Origin: a virus
Length of the DNA: 64,000 nucleotides
IMG/VR virus record: IMGVR_UViG_3300032770_000001
Coordinates: 375,931 to 439,930 of that record
Direction: 5' to 3' (one strand)
Shown here: piece by piece, positions 16,401 to 24,555 of the stretch
Numbering within the stretch: the first letter of the stretch is position 1
Layout of the letters: the number at the start of each line of letters is the position of its first letter
Notes under the pieces: model-generated
Databases searched by the model: none
The model's input: the letters and a program-made list of their open reading frames with translations, nothing else
What the model was told of the DNA's origin: nothing
Made by a program: the position numbers and the translations under genes

Positions 16401-17883
16401 CGCTCAGGCTGTCTGTTTCTTGAGCGTGTAGACGCCCAACGTCTGCCTTCGGAGTAAACTCCATGCGCTTTGCTTGCTTGCGCTCTTCTTCCGGACGGCG
16501 AGGAACACCAGTCTCATCCAGAGCGATACCAATCGGTGCGCTCGTGAGTTCGACCACAGGCATGTCTTTTTCGGATGTGTAGCCTTCCTTCTCCTGATTG
16601 CCCTTTTCGGCGGCTTCGGTGCCCGGCCCAACGTTTGTGAACGGGGTCTCGTGCACTGCGGCACCGCTCTTGTTCTTCTCGCGAATCTTGGCGAAGTCGA
16701 TACGCATACCAGTACCCTCGCACTGAGGGCAGTTGTCGCGCTGGACACCGGGCTTGCAAGAACAAGGCTGTCCGGTCTTCGGCTGGTATTCAGCCGTTGT
16801 AGGCATCGGCTTCACTGGGGTGCCCGGACGCGGGACGGAAGTCACCGCCTGCGGACGTGAAGATGGATCGGCGAACAGACTCATGTCCTTTGGATTGCCG
16901 GAGATTTCGTCGGTTTTATCAGCCGGACCAGCCTTCTTGACAACGTAACCCTTGTCATCGCAATAGCGGCAGCCGTCGCCCTCACACTTCGGGCACTCTT
17001 CCTGAGCCGTCTTCTGCTCGGAGGAGATACGTGGAACCTGCACGTTCTTGGTTGGAGCCTTGCCTTCCGACGCATCCTCAACGCCCTCAGTTTCCGGCAA
17101 CATGGAGTTGCGGAGTGCCTGATCGAGCGACTCGAATACGTTCATTTCCTGAGGATCGAGTTCCTGTTTGGTGACCTCGTCGGCAGTCTTGCGGGTCAGC
17201 AGAATGGTCTTCTTGAGCGAACTTTGCTTGGTCAACAGCGGGTATTCCTTCAGCGGATTCTCAGCAATCGCCGGGAAGTTCAGCTTCGGAGTGATGTTGT
17301 CCACGCTCCACTGAGTCGTATCCACATCGGTCATGATGGCGTCGAACGCCGAAGAGAGACGCGGATCGAAATATGCGGAGAAGATCAGGTGACGAACCAA
17401 ATTGGCGAGTTGGTTGTCGTCCTTGGTAAAGTGGAAGCCGATGTACTCACGCTGGTTAACCCAGTGTGGGGCGAAGATGATGAGGGCGGCGAATTTGCCG
17501 TCGCCGACACCGAACAACTCTTCCTTGATGGAATCGTAATCTGCCTGCGAATACTCGTCGAACTCGCTATCGCCGATCTTGTGCGAGATCAGGTCGGACA
17601 TTTCCTCACCGCCGTAGGTACGCACGAGGCAACCGTAAAGCAGAGAGGTCGGGAATTCAGCACCGCTCTTGCCCGTTACAGACGGAGGAATGACGTAGAT
17701 GCGACCGATGGAAATGTTCTGACGGAAGCCCTTGTAGAAGGCTTCGAAGGACTGAATCGTGCCCGAATTGCGAGCTTCCTTTTCGCCAGCCTTAATTGCC
17801 TCGACAACTTTGGCGAGGAGTCCATCGTTCACCATGTAGCCTTGGAACGACTTCAATGCGATGCTGTTTCCACTGACGCCCAT
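13447..17883 (-). CDS. Giant multi-zinc-motif virion-type protein, 1478 aa
   Basis: The N-terminal 240 residues look globular and end in LLTRKTADEV. Then come acidic linkers separated by zinc clusters: CxxCxGDGC near 299 (DnaJ-like), CSCKPG/CPQCEGTG near 380, a CPKCG ribbon near 920, C/H clusters near 1027 and 1128. At least eight KTA tripeptides mark linker/domain borders. Residues about 1220-1320 hold two diverged copies of a roughly 45-residue Ala/Asp/Lys repeat. Strongly acidic (Glu, Asp, Ser). It overlaps the next gene by 11 bases. Probable packaged or injected polyprotein; function unknown. Confidence 0.55.
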   Translation of the reverse strand: MGVSGNSIALKSFQGYMVNDGLLAKVVEAIKAGEKEARNSGTIQSFEAFYKGFRQNISIGRIYVIPPSVTGKSGAEFPTSLLYGCLVRTYGGEEMSDLISHKIGDSEFDEYSQADYDSIKEELFGVGDGKFAALIIFAPHWVNQREYIGFHFTKDDNQLANLVRHLIFSAYFDPRLSSAFDAIMTDVDTTQWSVDNITPKLNFPAIAENPLKEYPLLTKQSSLKKTILLTRKTADEVTKQELDPQEMNVFESLDQALRNSMLPETEGVEDASEGKAPTKNVQVPRISSEQKTAQEECPKCEGDGCRYCDDKGYVVKKAGPADKTDEISGNPKDMSLFADPSSRPQAVTSVPRPGTPVKPMPTTAEYQPKTGQPCSCKPGVQRDNCPQCEGTGMRIDFAKIREKNKSGAAVHETPFTNVGPGTEAAEKGNQEKEGYTSEKDMPVVELTSAPIGIALDETGVPRRPEEERKQAKRMEFTPKADVGRLHAQETDSLSASASAAWEAARVGDKKGLEKHKDHMMEYAASMSQDNQAHHATFDHQAEIDAGKWGPNPMSMSSSLKKQKSKKAAWWAGSMKKLAQQLDDFTTAYVTAALWSSNDNSDPSGGEPLDRNYDIRDIAPETLNKMSQDCQAFQQKAEALLNEAYQRPGYDGHGEWSSEEQAGHDFWLTRNGHGAGFWDRQALDGGGLGDKLTEVAKSFGEDDLYVGDDNLIHSEYEHYNKQGGKFASIKKSAASEIVAGLIAGGPTRESYDARSQKSKTAAQKREEEMQRKYGSQRAKFADIPMTEDDIFDNMEEFGPAPVVPLPGEDAPEGSEKPEWEKPWESDTPEDDKSVSDSEAGNQESDFENEKTKEDEDKGGGGAKSEWSKNREKGKSEKKEESGSEEKSDDAESKQAAVDSEGYEVDAQGLKESLLADGSAEECPKCGAVSAYSWDDVNYCDNCSEPFGTDLPEEDRIYHIGAASSFEWECGKCRTSWTPADSPLTAEVYTHRDPRENDFDIESSLDEMDTLMASEEKTAAPDGFYQVEGDCECTDPGCPQHEGVAQCLVPASCILRRVDMDDVTGTAFCDGCAEDAMASGVFTYAEDEEPELGDEEMNYFASEEKTAGAPYSATNPPPIDAENPPDDWVDCGSCGGTHPPDFYGDCRDDYNRWPSGYTTGEKPIDQSDVRDLSLHHMTKPMMGSEKTADVADNEVSEGSDSGDGGAGEGDNLSPTVQRHEQYNAKQADTADNPANEAGGAGAMEVKTDHEKAKTADDVSGDISEAKSKTVSPDTVDKDISQPTKSVPEAAKVADTVDNPSNEKGGADPMVPKTNVEKSKTAEAIDGDLAQARKAVDADKKDLTSDSASTDTVNPAHFAASVKAAPQTETGEFPYVEALSGMGWSDEGDPGTFMGPETGNRVVVHTSPNGWEIYADGELVDSGTSTDELVNQLELASTWTLAEKQGCAAYGDEEDEERPIDLGIGDLADFVVEKETEGDAN

Positions 17884-17894
17884 GTCTATTCCCC

Positions 17895-18545
17895 TTACTT
17901 AGTCTGTGCGATATCACGCCGCACTTGATCTTCTTCAGTCTTCCAGAGTTCACGCCACGCCATCAAGAAGTTGCTGATGGTGTGGTCACTGACCTGAACC
18001 GAGTGCAGAGCACGTTTGTTCATTTCAATGATGTAGTGCATGAGCTTCGCGAATTTCACGCCTTCAAAGTTGATGTTGTCAACTTTGGCATCGTTCGCTT
18101 CGAGAAGCTGCTTACCTAACTCGCGTGCGCCCTTGAGTTGTTCCAAGGACGTTTTCATTCCCTCTTTGTCGTTAGAGCCGGATACCTTCAGTTCCTCAAT
18201 GTAGCGGAGCAATGAAGCCATCTCCAGTGCAATCGTTTTGGAAATCTCTTCGTTGGTTGCGGACGGATCGGCAATCAACTTCTCGATCTCCTGAATTTTC
18301 GACACACGTGTCGGCTTTTTCTTGTCTGCCTCGCTCTGACCTTCGACCGCAGCATCGGCAGCCTTTAGCAGCCCTGCGGCATCGACCTTCGCCGGGGCCG
18401 GGGTTTCCGGTGCTACCGGGAGGTTGCCTACCGCTGTGCTCGCTAAACGTTCAGCGACGGTTGTAGTTTCGGTTGCTGTTGATGTCACTTCTGCACCCTC
18501 TTCCTTAAAATCAACGCTCATACGTTGGGATGTTGACTCGTGCAT
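17895..18545 (-). CDS. Helical hypothetical protein, 216 aa
   Basis: The first 85 residues are Ala/Thr/Glu/Pro-rich and look disordered. The rest is helical, with a Lys/Glu-rich coiled-coil character and a conserved-looking end FLMAWRELWKTEEDQV. The ATG at 18545 overlaps the previous stop by one base (TAATG); a second Met at residue 9 is possible. It sits between two giant proteins and starts the run towards terL. A small terminase subunit or head-completion role is conceivable but not shown. Confidence 0.5.
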   Translation of the reverse strand: MHESTSQRMSVDFKEEGAEVTSTATETTTVAERLASTAVGNLPVAPETPAPAKVDAAGLLKAADAAVEGQSEADKKKPTRVSKIQEIEKLIADPSATNEEISKTIALEMASLLRYIEELKVSGSNDKEGMKTSLEQLKGARELGKQLLEANDAKVDNINFEGVKFAKLMHYIIEMNKRALHSVQVSDHTISNFLMAWRELWKTEEDQVRRDIAQTK

Positions 18546-20491
18546 TAAAAGTCTCCCAACTTCGATGAGTTCGGCATCTGCACATCGCCGAAATCACCGC
18601 TGTATTCGATGTCCGCCATCTTGGTGTCGCCCGGACGACCGCTGCTCGCAGTCAGTTCGAACTCAGCGAGAATTGAACGTCCATCTTCCGGCACCGATCC
18701 GGTCTTGTGACCTTCAGATACCGTAGCGACCTTCTTGGTGCTGCCCTGCTTGTCCATACCGGGGAACGTTAACAACGTCCCACCAGTCAGACCGCAATGC
18801 ATACCCTGACGGTACACGCATGTGCCGCACTTCGCAGCGCCCACAATCGGGTTGTGCACGGCGAGCTTGTTCTTGAGGAACGTGCAATCAATCTGCGACA
18901 ACGCAACCTTGATCGGCTTATTCTTCAGGCTGGCAATGAAATCCTTCACTGCCTTGCTCGCCTTGGCAGACCCGACTTTGGCTGCCGCTGACTTGTAAAT
19001 CTTCTCCAGTGAGTGACCCTTCTTGTGGTAGTGCTCGATCACGCTGGCATCGATTTCCGGACTTGCAGCCAGACGCTCACGGCGCAACTGATCCGGGTTG
19101 GACTCGACGTAGTTCTGTGGAACGCGAGACAACGGGCTGGCTTTCATTGATTTCTCAAAGCCAGCAGTTTTCTCGATCTTCTTGCAGCACGCACATTTGG
19201 CAGCCCCAACCAGATTCATGGCGTGAACGCCACGCTCTTTCAGGAACTTCACATCGGCGGCAGCGAGAACAACCTGCCCGTTCACATTCGGACGCAGAGT
19301 CGCGACAAAACCAGACAACGCTTTGGCTGCCGGGTAGGTGCCGAACTTCTTCTCAGCGGCGGCTGTGATCGCTTTCAAGCTGTGACCCTTCTGGTGCAAC
19401 TTCGCAACATGCGAAGAGTCCCACGAAAGCGGAGCCACGCGGTTAGCACGCTTCGCCTGCGCATCGACGTGACCGACGACTGGAGCCGAAATGCCGGATG
19501 ACGCCGTCTTCGGGCTCTTCGGCATAACCGGAGATTTGGTGCCATCGTTTCCATTGGCGATGTTCACCAAAGCAGCACGCTTCATCTTTTCCGGCACACC
19601 CGCCGTCAGCTTGTTGACAATCGGAGTCAGTTCCTTGGTGTTTGCCACGATGGGAAGCTTGTACAGACCGCAAGTCTTCTGGGAACCGTTCTTCTGGAAG
19701 AACTGGCAACCCTGACATGCACTGATTTGCTTCACCGACGCCGCCTTCGGCTTAATGCCTGCGGCTTTCCACTGCTTTGCTTGGCGCAGGCAGTCGTTCG
19801 AATCCGAACCCTGCTTCTTGCGCTCATAGGTCGGCGAATTCTTGTCCATGTAAGTATTGGGCTCAAGATACGCCATACCGAGCAGTCCCGCGTTGTCCTG
19901 CAAGTAGCGGGTGCCGATCTGGTGATTCATCAATTCCAATTCAGCCAGCTTGCGAGCGATCTTCGCCGGGGACACACCCTGATTGAGCAGATCGTGAATG
20001 TATTTCTTGACTTCGGCATCCGAGATGGCTTTCTTCTCGGCGCTGTTCTCAGCAAGATTGTTGTCCTTGCCAGCCTGTTCGAGACTCTGAGTCACTTCGG
20101 CGAACAGAGATTCGTCATCACCAAAACTGTTCTTGTAGTCCTGAGGGCTGCTGGCTTCGTGGTTGCGCCAGTTCTCAGCCGAGCCGCCGACGCCGGAGAA
20201 TGCCTGATCCTTGTGCGCCATGCGATCAAGATGTGTCGAGCGGGCCTCAGCGAGGCGCTGCTTCTTCAAATCATTGAGGTTCGAGCTTTTGCCAGTCGGC
20301 CAGACCGGAGTGTGGCGGGAGGCGGACTCGGCGATGTCGTCCGTAAAATCCTCGTCCACGTACTGGTGCGTGCGGTCAAGCTGCTCTTCGCCAGATTCCT
20401 TAGCTTCGTCGAGACCGAGGTCCTTCCAAGCGGGTTCGCGATCTTCCAAAAGCTGGTCGATGAGCGGGGTGTACTTTTCTTTATCTGCCAT
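18545..20491 (-). CDS. Cysteine-cluster protein with duplicated 90-residue module
   Basis: 648 residues. After an acidic N-terminal 150, a segment contains GLLGMAYLEPNTYMD. A Cys cluster follows (CQGCQFF...CGLY, near 260). Two tandem copies of a module of about 90-95 residues come next; each opens with HxKGHSL, continues through a helical region and ends in (N/H)xxVGAAKCxxC. The second copy continues into a CVYRQGMHCGLTGG cluster. KTA occurs at PKTASS and EKTAGF. Zinc or iron-sulphur binding is possible. Ribosome binding site GGTAGGAG precedes the ATG. Likely virion-associated by analogy with its giant neighbours. Confidence 0.55.
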   Translation of the reverse strand: MADKEKYTPLIDQLLEDREPAWKDLGLDEAKESGEEQLDRTHQYVDEDFTDDIAESASRHTPVWPTGKSSNLNDLKKQRLAEARSTHLDRMAHKDQAFSGVGGSAENWRNHEASSPQDYKNSFGDDESLFAEVTQSLEQAGKDNNLAENSAEKKAISDAEVKKYIHDLLNQGVSPAKIARKLAELELMNHQIGTRYLQDNAGLLGMAYLEPNTYMDKNSPTYERKKQGSDSNDCLRQAKQWKAAGIKPKAASVKQISACQGCQFFQKNGSQKTCGLYKLPIVANTKELTPIVNKLTAGVPEKMKRAALVNIANGNDGTKSPVMPKSPKTASSGISAPVVGHVDAQAKRANRVAPLSWDSSHVAKLHQKGHSLKAITAAAEKKFGTYPAAKALSGFVATLRPNVNGQVVLAAADVKFLKERGVHAMNLVGAAKCACCKKIEKTAGFEKSMKASPLSRVPQNYVESNPDQLRRERLAASPEIDASVIEHYHKKGHSLEKIYKSAAAKVGSAKASKAVKDFIASLKNKPIKVALSQIDCTFLKNKLAVHNPIVGAAKCGTCVYRQGMHCGLTGGTLLTFPGMDKQGSTKKVATVSEGHKTGSVPEDGRSILAEFELTASSGRPGDTKMADIEYSGDFGDVQMPNSSKLGDF

Positions 20492-20502
20492 GGTCTCCTA
20501 CC

Positions 20503-20826
20503 TTAAAACTCGATGTCGTCCATCACGCTGGACATAAAGCCAGTCGGGTTGCGACGGGGTGCCGCCACAATGGACTCGCCGTTGTCAACCTCGTCAGCGC
20601 CAACGAGTTTGATGATCTTGTTGCCCTTCACCTGCCAGAAGTCGCGGGTGCTGGGACACTCGTAAATGTTGCCTGCCACGCGCTCTAAGCCGAGGGAGGC
20701 GATCTTCTGCTTGACCTCCGGATCGAGGGGAACGCTGGAAATAAAAGTGTTCAATGTGAATCTGCCGGAGACCTTTTCTTTGGATTGCCCCAGCCCAAAC
20801 GATGCTACGTGACGAAGTTTGCCCAT
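20503..20826 (-). CDS. Hypothetical protein, 107 aa
   Basis: No family recognised. It contains a compact middle (LGLERVAGNIYECPSTRDFW, then VKGNKIIKLVG) that looks like a small alpha/beta domain. It is the first gene of the minus-strand giant-protein operon and is divergent from the gene at 20929, with a 102-bp gap carrying an inverted repeat. The next gene starts 12 bases after its stop. Confidence 0.5.
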   Translation of the reverse strand: MGKLRHVASFGLGQSKEKVSGRFTLNTFISSVPLDPEVKQKIASLGLERVAGNIYECPSTRDFWQVKGNKIIKLVGADEVDNGESIVAAPRRNPTGFMSSVMDDIEF

Positions 20827-20858
20827 GTCGCTGACCTCTGATTAGAAGTTCGATAGTT

Positions 20859-20891
20859 GATTTTCGGGTAAATTTCCCCAAAACCGAAATC
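20859..20891. promoter_or_regulatory. Inverted repeat between divergent genes
   Basis: GATTTTCGG (20859-20867) faces CCGAAATC (20884-20891), pairing with one bulge. Central in the divergent intergenic region, so a candidate operator or leader hairpin for one of the two genes. Confidence 0.35.
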
Positions 20892-20928
20892 TCGCGACTT
20901 CGGAGTTCCTTAATAGCGAGGCTTTCTC

Positions 20929-21714
20929 ATGCAGATTAAGAACATCAAAATCTTCGACTCCACCAACGCCGCCGATGGTTCGTGGATCGATATCAGCAAT
21001 TGCGTAGCACTCTCGGTCGGTCTTTCCGGCGTCGAAAGCAAAACGTGGATCGAGGTCTCGAACGACCCGAATATCATGATCGACGGCACTTCTGTCGTCA
21101 GTCCGCCTGCGACTCCCGTCCTGAGCCAAGCCCCCGCGCCGAACGGCGGCGGATTGACATCGCAAGGCACCTACTTCGTGAAGCTGACCTATATCACCAA
21201 GTACGGGCAGACTCTACCTTCTTCGGAAGCAAGCCTCGCAGTCAGCGACGGCAACGTTCTGAGCATCGCGGCTCCCGGTCCTGATCCAGCAGGTCTGGCA
21301 ATCGGCTATTTGATCTATGCCAGCAAGACCACTGGCACCGAAAGACTTCAGAACGGTCCGCAATTCGTGAATTCAATTACGGTCGATTCCACACCCGGCT
21401 ACCACTACACTTCCAATACCGCGTTGCCTGTCAATCAGCCTGCGGCTTTGCCGTATCTGTTCAGCACGAGCGGTCCGACCGTTCCGGTCTCGAACACGTC
21501 CGGCGGACCGGGCATCGGCATCAACATCACCGGAGACTTGGGGACGTTTACGCCCCCGTCCGGGCTTGATGAGATTGCGATTTTCTATGACAACGTCAAC
21601 AAATTGGCGATGGTCAATCCATCATGTCTGTGCTGGAAGTTCCTGCGCGTGCGCAAGGACAATACTGCGCAGACGCTTGAAACCATTGCGTGGTTGATGG
21701 GTCAGAACGGATAA
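20929..21714 (+). CDS. Virion protein with fibronectin type III-like domain
   Basis: 261 residues, beta-rich. After an N-terminal domain (about 1-55), a Pro-rich hinge leads to a fibronectin III-like sandwich at about 60-155 (GTYFVKLTYITKYG, SSEASL, GYLIYAS). The C-terminal part contains a second beta region and ends in a short helix. Such domains decorate phage tails and capsids. GAGG lies seven bases before the ATG. It is one of the few plus-strand genes and ends convergent with the endonuclease-like gene. Confidence 0.6.
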   Translation: MQIKNIKIFDSTNAADGSWIDISNCVALSVGLSGVESKTWIEVSNDPNIMIDGTSVVSPPATPVLSQAPAPNGGGLTSQGTYFVKLTYITKYGQTLPSSEASLAVSDGNVLSIAAPGPDPAGLAIGYLIYASKTTGTERLQNGPQFVNSITVDSTPGYHYTSNTALPVNQPAALPYLFSTSGPTVPVSNTSGGPGIGINITGDLGTFTPPSGLDEIAIFYDNVNKLAMVNPSCLCWKFLRVRKDNTAQTLETIAWLMGQNG

Positions 21715-21788
21715 AGCTTCCCCGCCTTCGATCAAGAGGGGCTCGTGCTCCTCTGAGGCACATACTAGCCTCTTTACGGGGGTTGCGG

Positions 21789-22232
21789 CTAGGCGGGGTT
21801 AACAGTCGCAGCCTCAACCTTCGGTGCCAAGTAGATCGAGGCACGAAGCAGGGTCTTTGAATCCTGAAAGACCTGAAGACCCTTCTGGCAGTCCGAGCAA
21901 ATCAACCCATGGACGTGACCATCGCGGTAATCGACCACCGTCTTGCGGTTGTAGAGCACCAACGGGCGTTCGCAGATCGGGCATTGCTGATTCTGAGTAC
22001 GCCACATGTTGAGATACTCTCCCGGCTGCATGTTGAACTGAGCGAGAAGGTAGGCGTCCTGAACCTTGACCTTCGTCCAGAAGGTGCCGCAATAGGCATT
22101 GTGGCAGGTTTTGCAGTAGTGGGACTTGCCGGAGGCGGTGCGTTTGTTCTCACCGAAGGCACCTAAAGGCAACCATTTCTTGCACTTGTTGCACCACTTC
22201 TCTTTTTCGTTGAACAGCCGTTTACGTCCCAT
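21789..22232 (-). CDS. Endonuclease VII-like protein with altered active site
   Basis: 147 residues. Zinc cysteines occur at C14/C17, C40/C43, C84/C87 and CSDC near 111, and the ending GLQVFQDSKTLLRASIYL is typical of recombination endonuclease VII. The usual catalytic DHDH box is replaced by VDYRDGHVHG, so the first His of the box is lost. It may be inactive, bind DNA without cutting, or use the later His. Probably a free-standing homing-type gene sitting between structural genes; compare 51438-51935 and 52834-53271, which keep the box. Confidence 0.65.
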   Translation of the reverse strand: MGRKRLFNEKEKWCNKCKKWLPLGAFGENKRTASGKSHYCKTCHNAYCGTFWTKVKVQDAYLLAQFNMQPGEYLNMWRTQNQQCPICERPLVLYNRKTVVDYRDGHVHGLICSDCQKGLQVFQDSKTLLRASIYLAPKVEAATVNPA

Positions 22233-22265
22233 GCAATCCTCCTATTTCCTCTCTAAAAATAGGGA

Positions 22266-22297
22266 TTTGATAGTCGGCGAATTCGCCCAATATCAAA
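22266..22297. promoter_or_regulatory. 32-bp palindrome between divergent genes
   Basis: A perfect 12-bp palindrome (GGCGAATTCGCC, 22276-22287) is flanked by TTTGATA (22266-22272) and TATCAAA (22291-22297), with 3-bp unpaired gaps. Symmetry this long between divergent starts suggests a dimeric operator, or a strong leader hairpin for the plus-strand gene. Confidence 0.55.
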
Positions 22298-22335
22298 CCG
22301 TAGTTAGAGGAAACTTTCCTTAGAGGCACACATCA

Positions 22336-23667
22336 ATGGCAACTCCAACACTGGTTTCAGCGGGTTACGGCAACCCGGTAGTCTACGGTGGGCACATTCA
22401 GAACGCTTGGTCAAACAACCAAGGCGACAACATTGTGGTCAGCCCGACCGCTGGCAACACGCTTGTCGTGTTCGTCTTCGGTTTCCGCACCTACGATCCG
22501 TTCAACTTGTTCCACAACACAACTCCGGTTGTCCCGACTGGCTGGTCCGTCGGTATCAACGACATGACTCTGACCCCGACGATCACGGACAACTCCGGTG
22601 ACTCTGTTGCCGTCACGTCCGTCACTGAGACCACAACGGCACTGACCCTGACTGATGTCAACACGGCGGTGGGTGGTTCGGCAGTCTACGATGGCACCAT
22701 CACTGGTGGTGCTGCGAACGCTCTGGCTGGCTACAAGTTCCAAGTAGCAGGCTTTACGACCGCAGCCAACAACGGCACATTCCTTTGCACGGCGTCTACC
22801 GCGACGAGCTTGACTCTGTCGAACGCAGCCGCAGTTGCCGAGACGCACGCCGCAACCGCGACGTACTCGTCTGTGGCACTGACGACCGCGAGCAACAACT
22901 TCGGCGTCGGCGACGTAGTCGTTCTGGCTGGCTTTACCACGCAGACGTGGTTGAACGGTCAGTCGCAGGCTGTTGTGTCTTCCGGCTCGACCTTCAAGGT
23001 CAATGACAGCACGTTCCACGCAACCTCCGGTCCGACTGCACAGGCAGCCGCAACCGCAGCCCGTAACTCCGGCAACGACTGGGTCACGGTCACTGGCAAG
23101 GTTCAGAACGGCGACGTGGATTACACCCCGTCCGGTGTGACCGACTTTACCGTCTCGTCCAAGTGGGACTTGAACGGCAAGTACCCGTCCGTTATCGCCT
23201 ACTACGCGACAAACGTTTCGGGCGGCACCTACAACCTGAACGTCAACTCCTGCTATCAGGATGGCACGATCCGCCCCGGCGATCTCGCGGCTGGCAAGCC
23301 GTACTTCGATGGCGGCGTGGACATCCACGTTCTGGAATTCTCCGGTCTGTTGACTTCCGGCATCGGCGATCAGTCCGCAGGTGCAATGACGGCGTCCAAC
23401 CCGGCGACGGTTTCTTACACCACGGCGGCGAGCGGCGACCTGATCCTCACGGGCGGTCTCATGAAGAACGGCAACGCCTTCTCGACCTATGCTCCAGTTG
23501 GCACCACGGGCACTTTGATGCTCGCGACTGGCAAGGGCGTAAGCTCGCAGGCTCACTGGGGCATCCAGATGCAGCTTCAGACTGCGAACGGCGCAATCAC
23601 CCCCGGCTTTACGAACCCACTGGGTTACGAAATGGCCGTGGTTTCACTCGCACTCAAGCACGCTTAA
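22336..23667 (+). CDS. Tail/adhesin-type virion protein, 443 aa
   Basis: Highly enriched in Thr, Ser, Gly, Ala and Val, all-beta. Residues about 90-240 carry repeat-like strands (AGYKFQVAGFTT..NGTF, GVGDVVVLAGFTTQTWLNGQ) of the module also seen at 1425-2168 and 43085-47671. The C-terminal part (about 330-443) looks like a separate lectin-like or jelly-roll domain. GAGG lies about nine bases before the ATG. A strong terminator follows. Probable surface fibre or capsid decoration protein. Confidence 0.6.
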   Translation: MATPTLVSAGYGNPVVYGGHIQNAWSNNQGDNIVVSPTAGNTLVVFVFGFRTYDPFNLFHNTTPVVPTGWSVGINDMTLTPTITDNSGDSVAVTSVTETTTALTLTDVNTAVGGSAVYDGTITGGAANALAGYKFQVAGFTTAANNGTFLCTASTATSLTLSNAAAVAETHAATATYSSVALTTASNNFGVGDVVVLAGFTTQTWLNGQSQAVVSSGSTFKVNDSTFHATSGPTAQAAATAARNSGNDWVTVTGKVQNGDVDYTPSGVTDFTVSSKWDLNGKYPSVIAYYATNVSGGTYNLNVNSCYQDGTIRPGDLAAGKPYFDGGVDIHVLEFSGLLTSGIGDQSAGAMTASNPATVSYTTAASGDLILTGGLMKNGNAFSTYAPVGTTGTLMLATGKGVSSQAHWGIQMQLQTANGAITPGFTNPLGYEMAVVSLALKHA

Positions 23668-23687
23668 TCCTTCACGGATTAGCGCGA

Positions 23688-23718
23688 GGGGCGGCTGATT
23701 TGCCGCCCCTTCTTTTTT
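23688..23718 (+). terminator. Rho-independent terminator
   Basis: GGGGCGGC (23688-23695), 6-nt loop, GCCGCCCC (23702-23709), then TTCTTTTTT. Strong plus-strand terminator of the 22336-23667 gene. Confidence 0.9.
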
Positions 23719-23730
23719 CCCATAAAAATG

Positions 23731-23788
23731 GTCGAAAACCTCTCTTGGAAGTCGAAAAAAGTTCGTATTATATCATAGAGGTCGAATT
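23731..23788 (+). promoter_or_regulatory. Sigma70-type promoter with GTCGAAAA repeats
   Basis: TTGGAA (23745-23750), 17-bp spacer, TTATAT (23768-23773). Direct repeats GTCGAAAA (23731-23738 and 23751-23758) and GTCGAATT (23781-23788) surround it, which could bind a regulator, perhaps the helix-turn-helix protein encoded downstream. Confidence 0.55.
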
Positions 23789-23796
23789 TTAGTCAA

Positions 23797-24555
23797 ATGA
23801 GTGAGAATACACCGTACTTCGACAGCATCACATCCGCCCGTGCAATGCTCCTCGATGAGGATGAAGCCCTTCATGGCGCAACCCTGCTTTCGATGGAGTC
23901 CGATCCGGAGTTTGCCCGTGAGCAGAAAACCCTTGCCTACATCCAAGACAACTTCCCATCGTTCCTGAAGTACCTGCGGGAACTGAAAAAGGAAGATCAG
24001 GAATTGCTCCTGAGCTACTACATTCTCGCCAAGACCCAGAACACGCTCGCGGTGATCCACCGCAGCACTCAAACAGTGTGCAGCTTCCGCATCCGCATGG
24101 CCCGCAAGGTGCTGGGAGCCATGATGCTCTGGAACGGCGTGCCGGACGAAACCATCATGAGTCCGATCCTTGCCAAAGCAGGACTGGAAGACGGTTTGGC
24201 TCAGGAGGATGGCACTCCGGTCGCCCTGTCCACCGTGATCGCCATGTACGCCAAGACCCGCAGCTTCCAGAAGATCGCCGAGGTCTTCAAGCTCCACCGC
24301 CCGGACATCCGCCGCGCCATGAGCCGTTCATCCAAGACCTTGATGGAGACCAAGGACCCGGAGCAGCACGCACTGGGAGCCTACATCCACAGCTTGATCG
24401 ACAAGGCAAATCCCAGCGGCACCGGATTTTCCAAAAGAAAAGTCTCGAAACTCGGTAATATATATCGTACAGACCCGGATATTCTGGGTGAGTTCCGCAT
24501 CAAAGTGGATGACCCTGAGTTCGAACACATGTTTGTTTCGAGAGCTAACCGATGA
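23797..24555 (+). CDS. Helix-turn-helix regulator, sigma region 4-like
   Basis: 252 residues, mainly helical. Residues about 65-105 (LKKEDQELLLSYY..., then TQNTLAVIHRSTQTVCSFR) resemble a sigma region 4 or LuxR-type helix-turn-helix. Residues about 145-180 (VIAMYAKTRSFQKIAEVFKL) look like a second one. The C-terminal 60 residues are basic then acidic. A DNA-binding transcription regulator is likely. It has its own promoter and is followed by a gene overlapping by 4 bases (ATGA). Start at 23797 has only a distant GAGG. Confidence 0.55.
   Translation: MSENTPYFDSITSARAMLLDEDEALHGATLLSMESDPEFAREQKTLAYIQDNFPSFLKYLRELKKEDQELLLSYYILAKTQNTLAVIHRSTQTVCSFRIRMARKVLGAMMLWNGVPDETIMSPILAKAGLEDGLAQEDGTPVALSTVIAMYAKTRSFQKIAEVFKLHRPDIRRAMSRSSKTLMETKDPEQHALGAYIHSLIDKANPSGTGFSKRKVSKLGNIYRTDPDILGEFRIKVDDPEFEHMFVSRANR

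Noticed and set aside
13447-17883. Portal protein assignment for the giant gene near terL
   Set aside because: Size, zinc clusters and acidic linkers do not fit a portal; no portal gene was recognised in the window.
21736-21755. Hairpin after the plus-strand gene ending at 21714
   Set aside because: Stem is imperfect and no T run follows on either strand, so it is not a convincing terminator.
22411-23556. Minus-strand open frame of 381 codons opposite the adhesin-type gene
   Set aside because: No start context, unlike-protein composition (Arg/Gly/Val-rich), and the plus-strand gene has a good ribosome binding site and terminator.
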